Of a stretch of DNA of 5,466 nt, positions 4,150-5,466 are shown piece after piece. Under the pieces are notes generated by a model that worked only from the letters and a program-made list of their open reading frames with translations, was not told the DNA's origin and did not search any database. The position numbers were made by a program, and so were the translations under genes. Source of the stretch: Collinsella sp. (GTDB lineage: Bacteria; Actinomycetota; Coriobacteriia; Coriobacteriales; Coriobacteriaceae); contig DXZV01000086.1 in NCBI GenBank assembly GCA_019419485.1, positions 1 to 5,466 on the forward strand, in the 5' to 3' direction. Position 1 is the first letter of the stretch; each line of letters opens with the position of its first letter.

Positions 4150-5466
4150 GCGACGAAGCAGCGCCGAGACCTCGGGCATCTTAAAGACGAAGGCAAGACC
4201 AAAAGTTACAGCGAGCGAGACGACGCCTGCAACACAAACGTAGCCCAGGGTAATGAGGATCGAGCTGCCAAGCGCTCCGACAAAGTGCTCAAGTGCCCAC
4301 ATGACGCCGGCGCCCGCGGCAGCGCCCAAGCCACCGAACAGTAGGCCGAAGAAACCGCCATGCAGGATAGACTTGACCTGAAGGCCATGCAGACGACGGC
4401 GCAGCCACCACAGTGAGCATCCGACCAAGACCACGTAGTCAACGACGTACGAAAGCGCAATTGCCGGCATACCGTAGCCCAGCACCACGCCAAACAGCAG
4501 CACAGAACCGGCCTGGCCGATAGCGGAGTACAGGCAATAGCGGCTATAAGGTTTCATATCGAGCAGGGCCGAGAAGCTCTTCTGCATCAGCACGACCACG
4601 CCGTAGAGCGGCAGGGAAAGTGCCAGATAGATAAGGAACTCCGACACCAGCGCCACACCGGATTCATCGAACTTGCCGGCGCAGTAGATCATGTTGAGCG
4701 GACGGGCGAAGACGATCAGATACATCGCAAACGGAATCAGGAAGAAGAGCATCTGGGCGACACCGCGCGAAATGCCCGTGCGGACGCTGTCGTAATCCTT
4801 CTCCTGCGCATCGTGAGAGAGTTCGGTATAGAGTGCCGTCGAAAGCGAGGCGGCGATCAGCGCATAGGGCAATGTGTACCACAGGCGCGCATATGCGATG
4901 ACGGAAGGGCCGGTCTCGGGCTGCACCACCAGCGCGGCGGCATTGGTAATGGAGGTCGAGACAAACATGCACACCGTGGCGAGCAGCGTCGGGATACCAA
5001 GCGCGATCGTCTGTCGCAGCGCGGGATCCTTAAAGTCGATATGGATATGAGGATGCACGCCATGCTTGCCAAGCGCGGGAATCTGGCAGGCCATCTGGAC
5101 AAAGACGCCGAGGGTCGTACCAACTGCGATCAAGATAATACCGGCCTGCTCGCCAAATTGTGCAGACACGGGAGCAAAGCCCATAAAGCTGGCGATGACG
5201 ATGACATTGTTGAGAACCGGGGCAAACGTCGACCAGAAATAGTCGCGGTGTGCGTTGAGAACGCCCGAGAACACCGAGCCCAAGCCATAAAACAGAATTT
5301 GAATAGCAAAGAAGCGGAACATGAACGCAGCGGTATCCATGCTGCCGCCGTCACCCGAAAGGAACGATTGCGTCCAGATAAAGCCCGGGGCGAACACGGT
5401 CCCCAGCAACGAAATGCCACCCAGCACTAAAAGCAGAATGCCGAGCAGGTTGCCCACGTACTCGTT
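4144..5466 (-). CDS. murJ: Lipid II flippase MurJ (MviN family), C-terminal part
   Basis: An integral membrane protein of the MOP exporter superfamily that flips the peptidoglycan precursor lipid II across the cytoplasmic membrane. The frame is open to the right edge of the window, so the start lies outside. The 440 residues visible contain about 12 hydrophobic segments (roughly 6-26, 49-70, 84-100, 108-126, 153-180, 190-212, 236-254, 270-294, 311-332, 333-355, 368-392 and 402-428). Against the 14 helices usual in MurJ, this implies that about two helices, some 80-100 residues, are missing from view. Recognisable family stretches are LFYGLGSVFSGVLNAH (58-73) with FAPVLNN (81-87), and LPYALIAASLSTALYTELS (199-217) at the central helix. 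A GTG at 5457 is in frame but is internal to the first visible helix region, not a credible start. The protein ends LLRRK at TAG, abutting uvrC. Other MOP transporters (polysaccharide or drug export) are the alternative, but the motifs favour MurJ. Confidence 0.88.
   Translation of the reverse strand, partial: NEYVGNLLGILLLVLGGISLLGTVFAPGFIWTQSFLSGDGGSMDTAAFMFRFFAIQILFYGLGSVFSGVLNAHRDYFWSTFAPVLNNVIVIASFMGFAPVSAQFGEQAGIILIAVGTTLGVFVQMACQIPALGKHGVHPHIHIDFKDPALRQTIALGIPTLLATVCMFVSTSITNAAALVVQPETGPSVIAYARLWYTLPYALIAASLSTALYTELSHDAQEKDYDSVRTGISRGVAQMLFFLIPFAMYLIVFARPLNMIYCAGKFDESGVALVSEFLIYLALSLPLYGVVVLMQKSFSALLDMKPYSRYCLYSAIGQAGSVLLFGVVLGYGMPAIALSYVVDYVVLVGCSLWWLRRRLHGLQVKSILHGGFFGLLFGGLGAAAGAGVMWALEHFVGALGSSILITLGYVCVAGVVSLAVTFGLAFVFKMPEVSALLRRK

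Noticed and set aside
4813..5430. A 205-codon plus-strand frame opposite murJ
   Set aside because: Antisense register shadow; the translation is highly charged and repetitive in Arg/Gly/His, with no domain.

Overview
The window looks like chromosomal DNA of a moderately GC-rich actinomycete. The most likely group is the class Coriobacteriia (Collinsella/Olsenella-like). This rests on the style of the UvrC and MurJ proteins, on strong purine-rich ribosome sites before GTG/ATG starts, and on a lipoprotein leader that looks derived from a twin-arginine signal. The taxon is an inference from general sequence style, not from a search. Every supportable gene is on the minus strand, so the region reads from high to low coordinates.

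Layout in the direction of transcription. (1) 5466-4144: the C-terminal ~440 residues of a MurJ/MviN-type lipid II flippase, with its start outside the window. (2) 4137-2197: complete uvrC, the nucleotide-excision-repair endonuclease subunit. Its Shine-Dalgarno sequence overlaps the murJ stop codon, so the two genes are almost certainly co-transcribed and translationally coupled. (3) 2196-1832: a 365-base, AT-richer gap. It holds a probable uvrC terminator and then an unusual density of inverted repeats: a perfect 9-bp-arm palindrome, perfect 10-bp arms enclosing it, and smaller palindromes near a TATATA box. (4) 1831-218: a complete family 5 (peptide/nickel type) ABC-transporter substrate-binding lipoprotein. 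(5) 217-61: a 157-base gap with stem-loops. (6) 60-1: the first 20 codons of a DppB/OppB-like permease, which continues beyond the window.

Two transcription units are therefore visible: a housekeeping murJ-uvrC pair, and the start of a peptide-type uptake operon (binding protein, then permease, with the second permease and ATPases expected beyond position 1). The hairpin between binding protein and permease fits the usual design in which the binding protein is made in excess over the membrane components.

I did not find a clearly new biological system. Points worth a second look are the nested inverted repeats upstream of the binding-protein gene, which could be an operator or a structured RNA leader, and the altered cysteine cluster with an insertion in UvrC. 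No tRNA, rRNA, CRISPR array, insertion sequence or phage gene is visible. Long open frames on the plus strand are codon-register shadows of the real genes.
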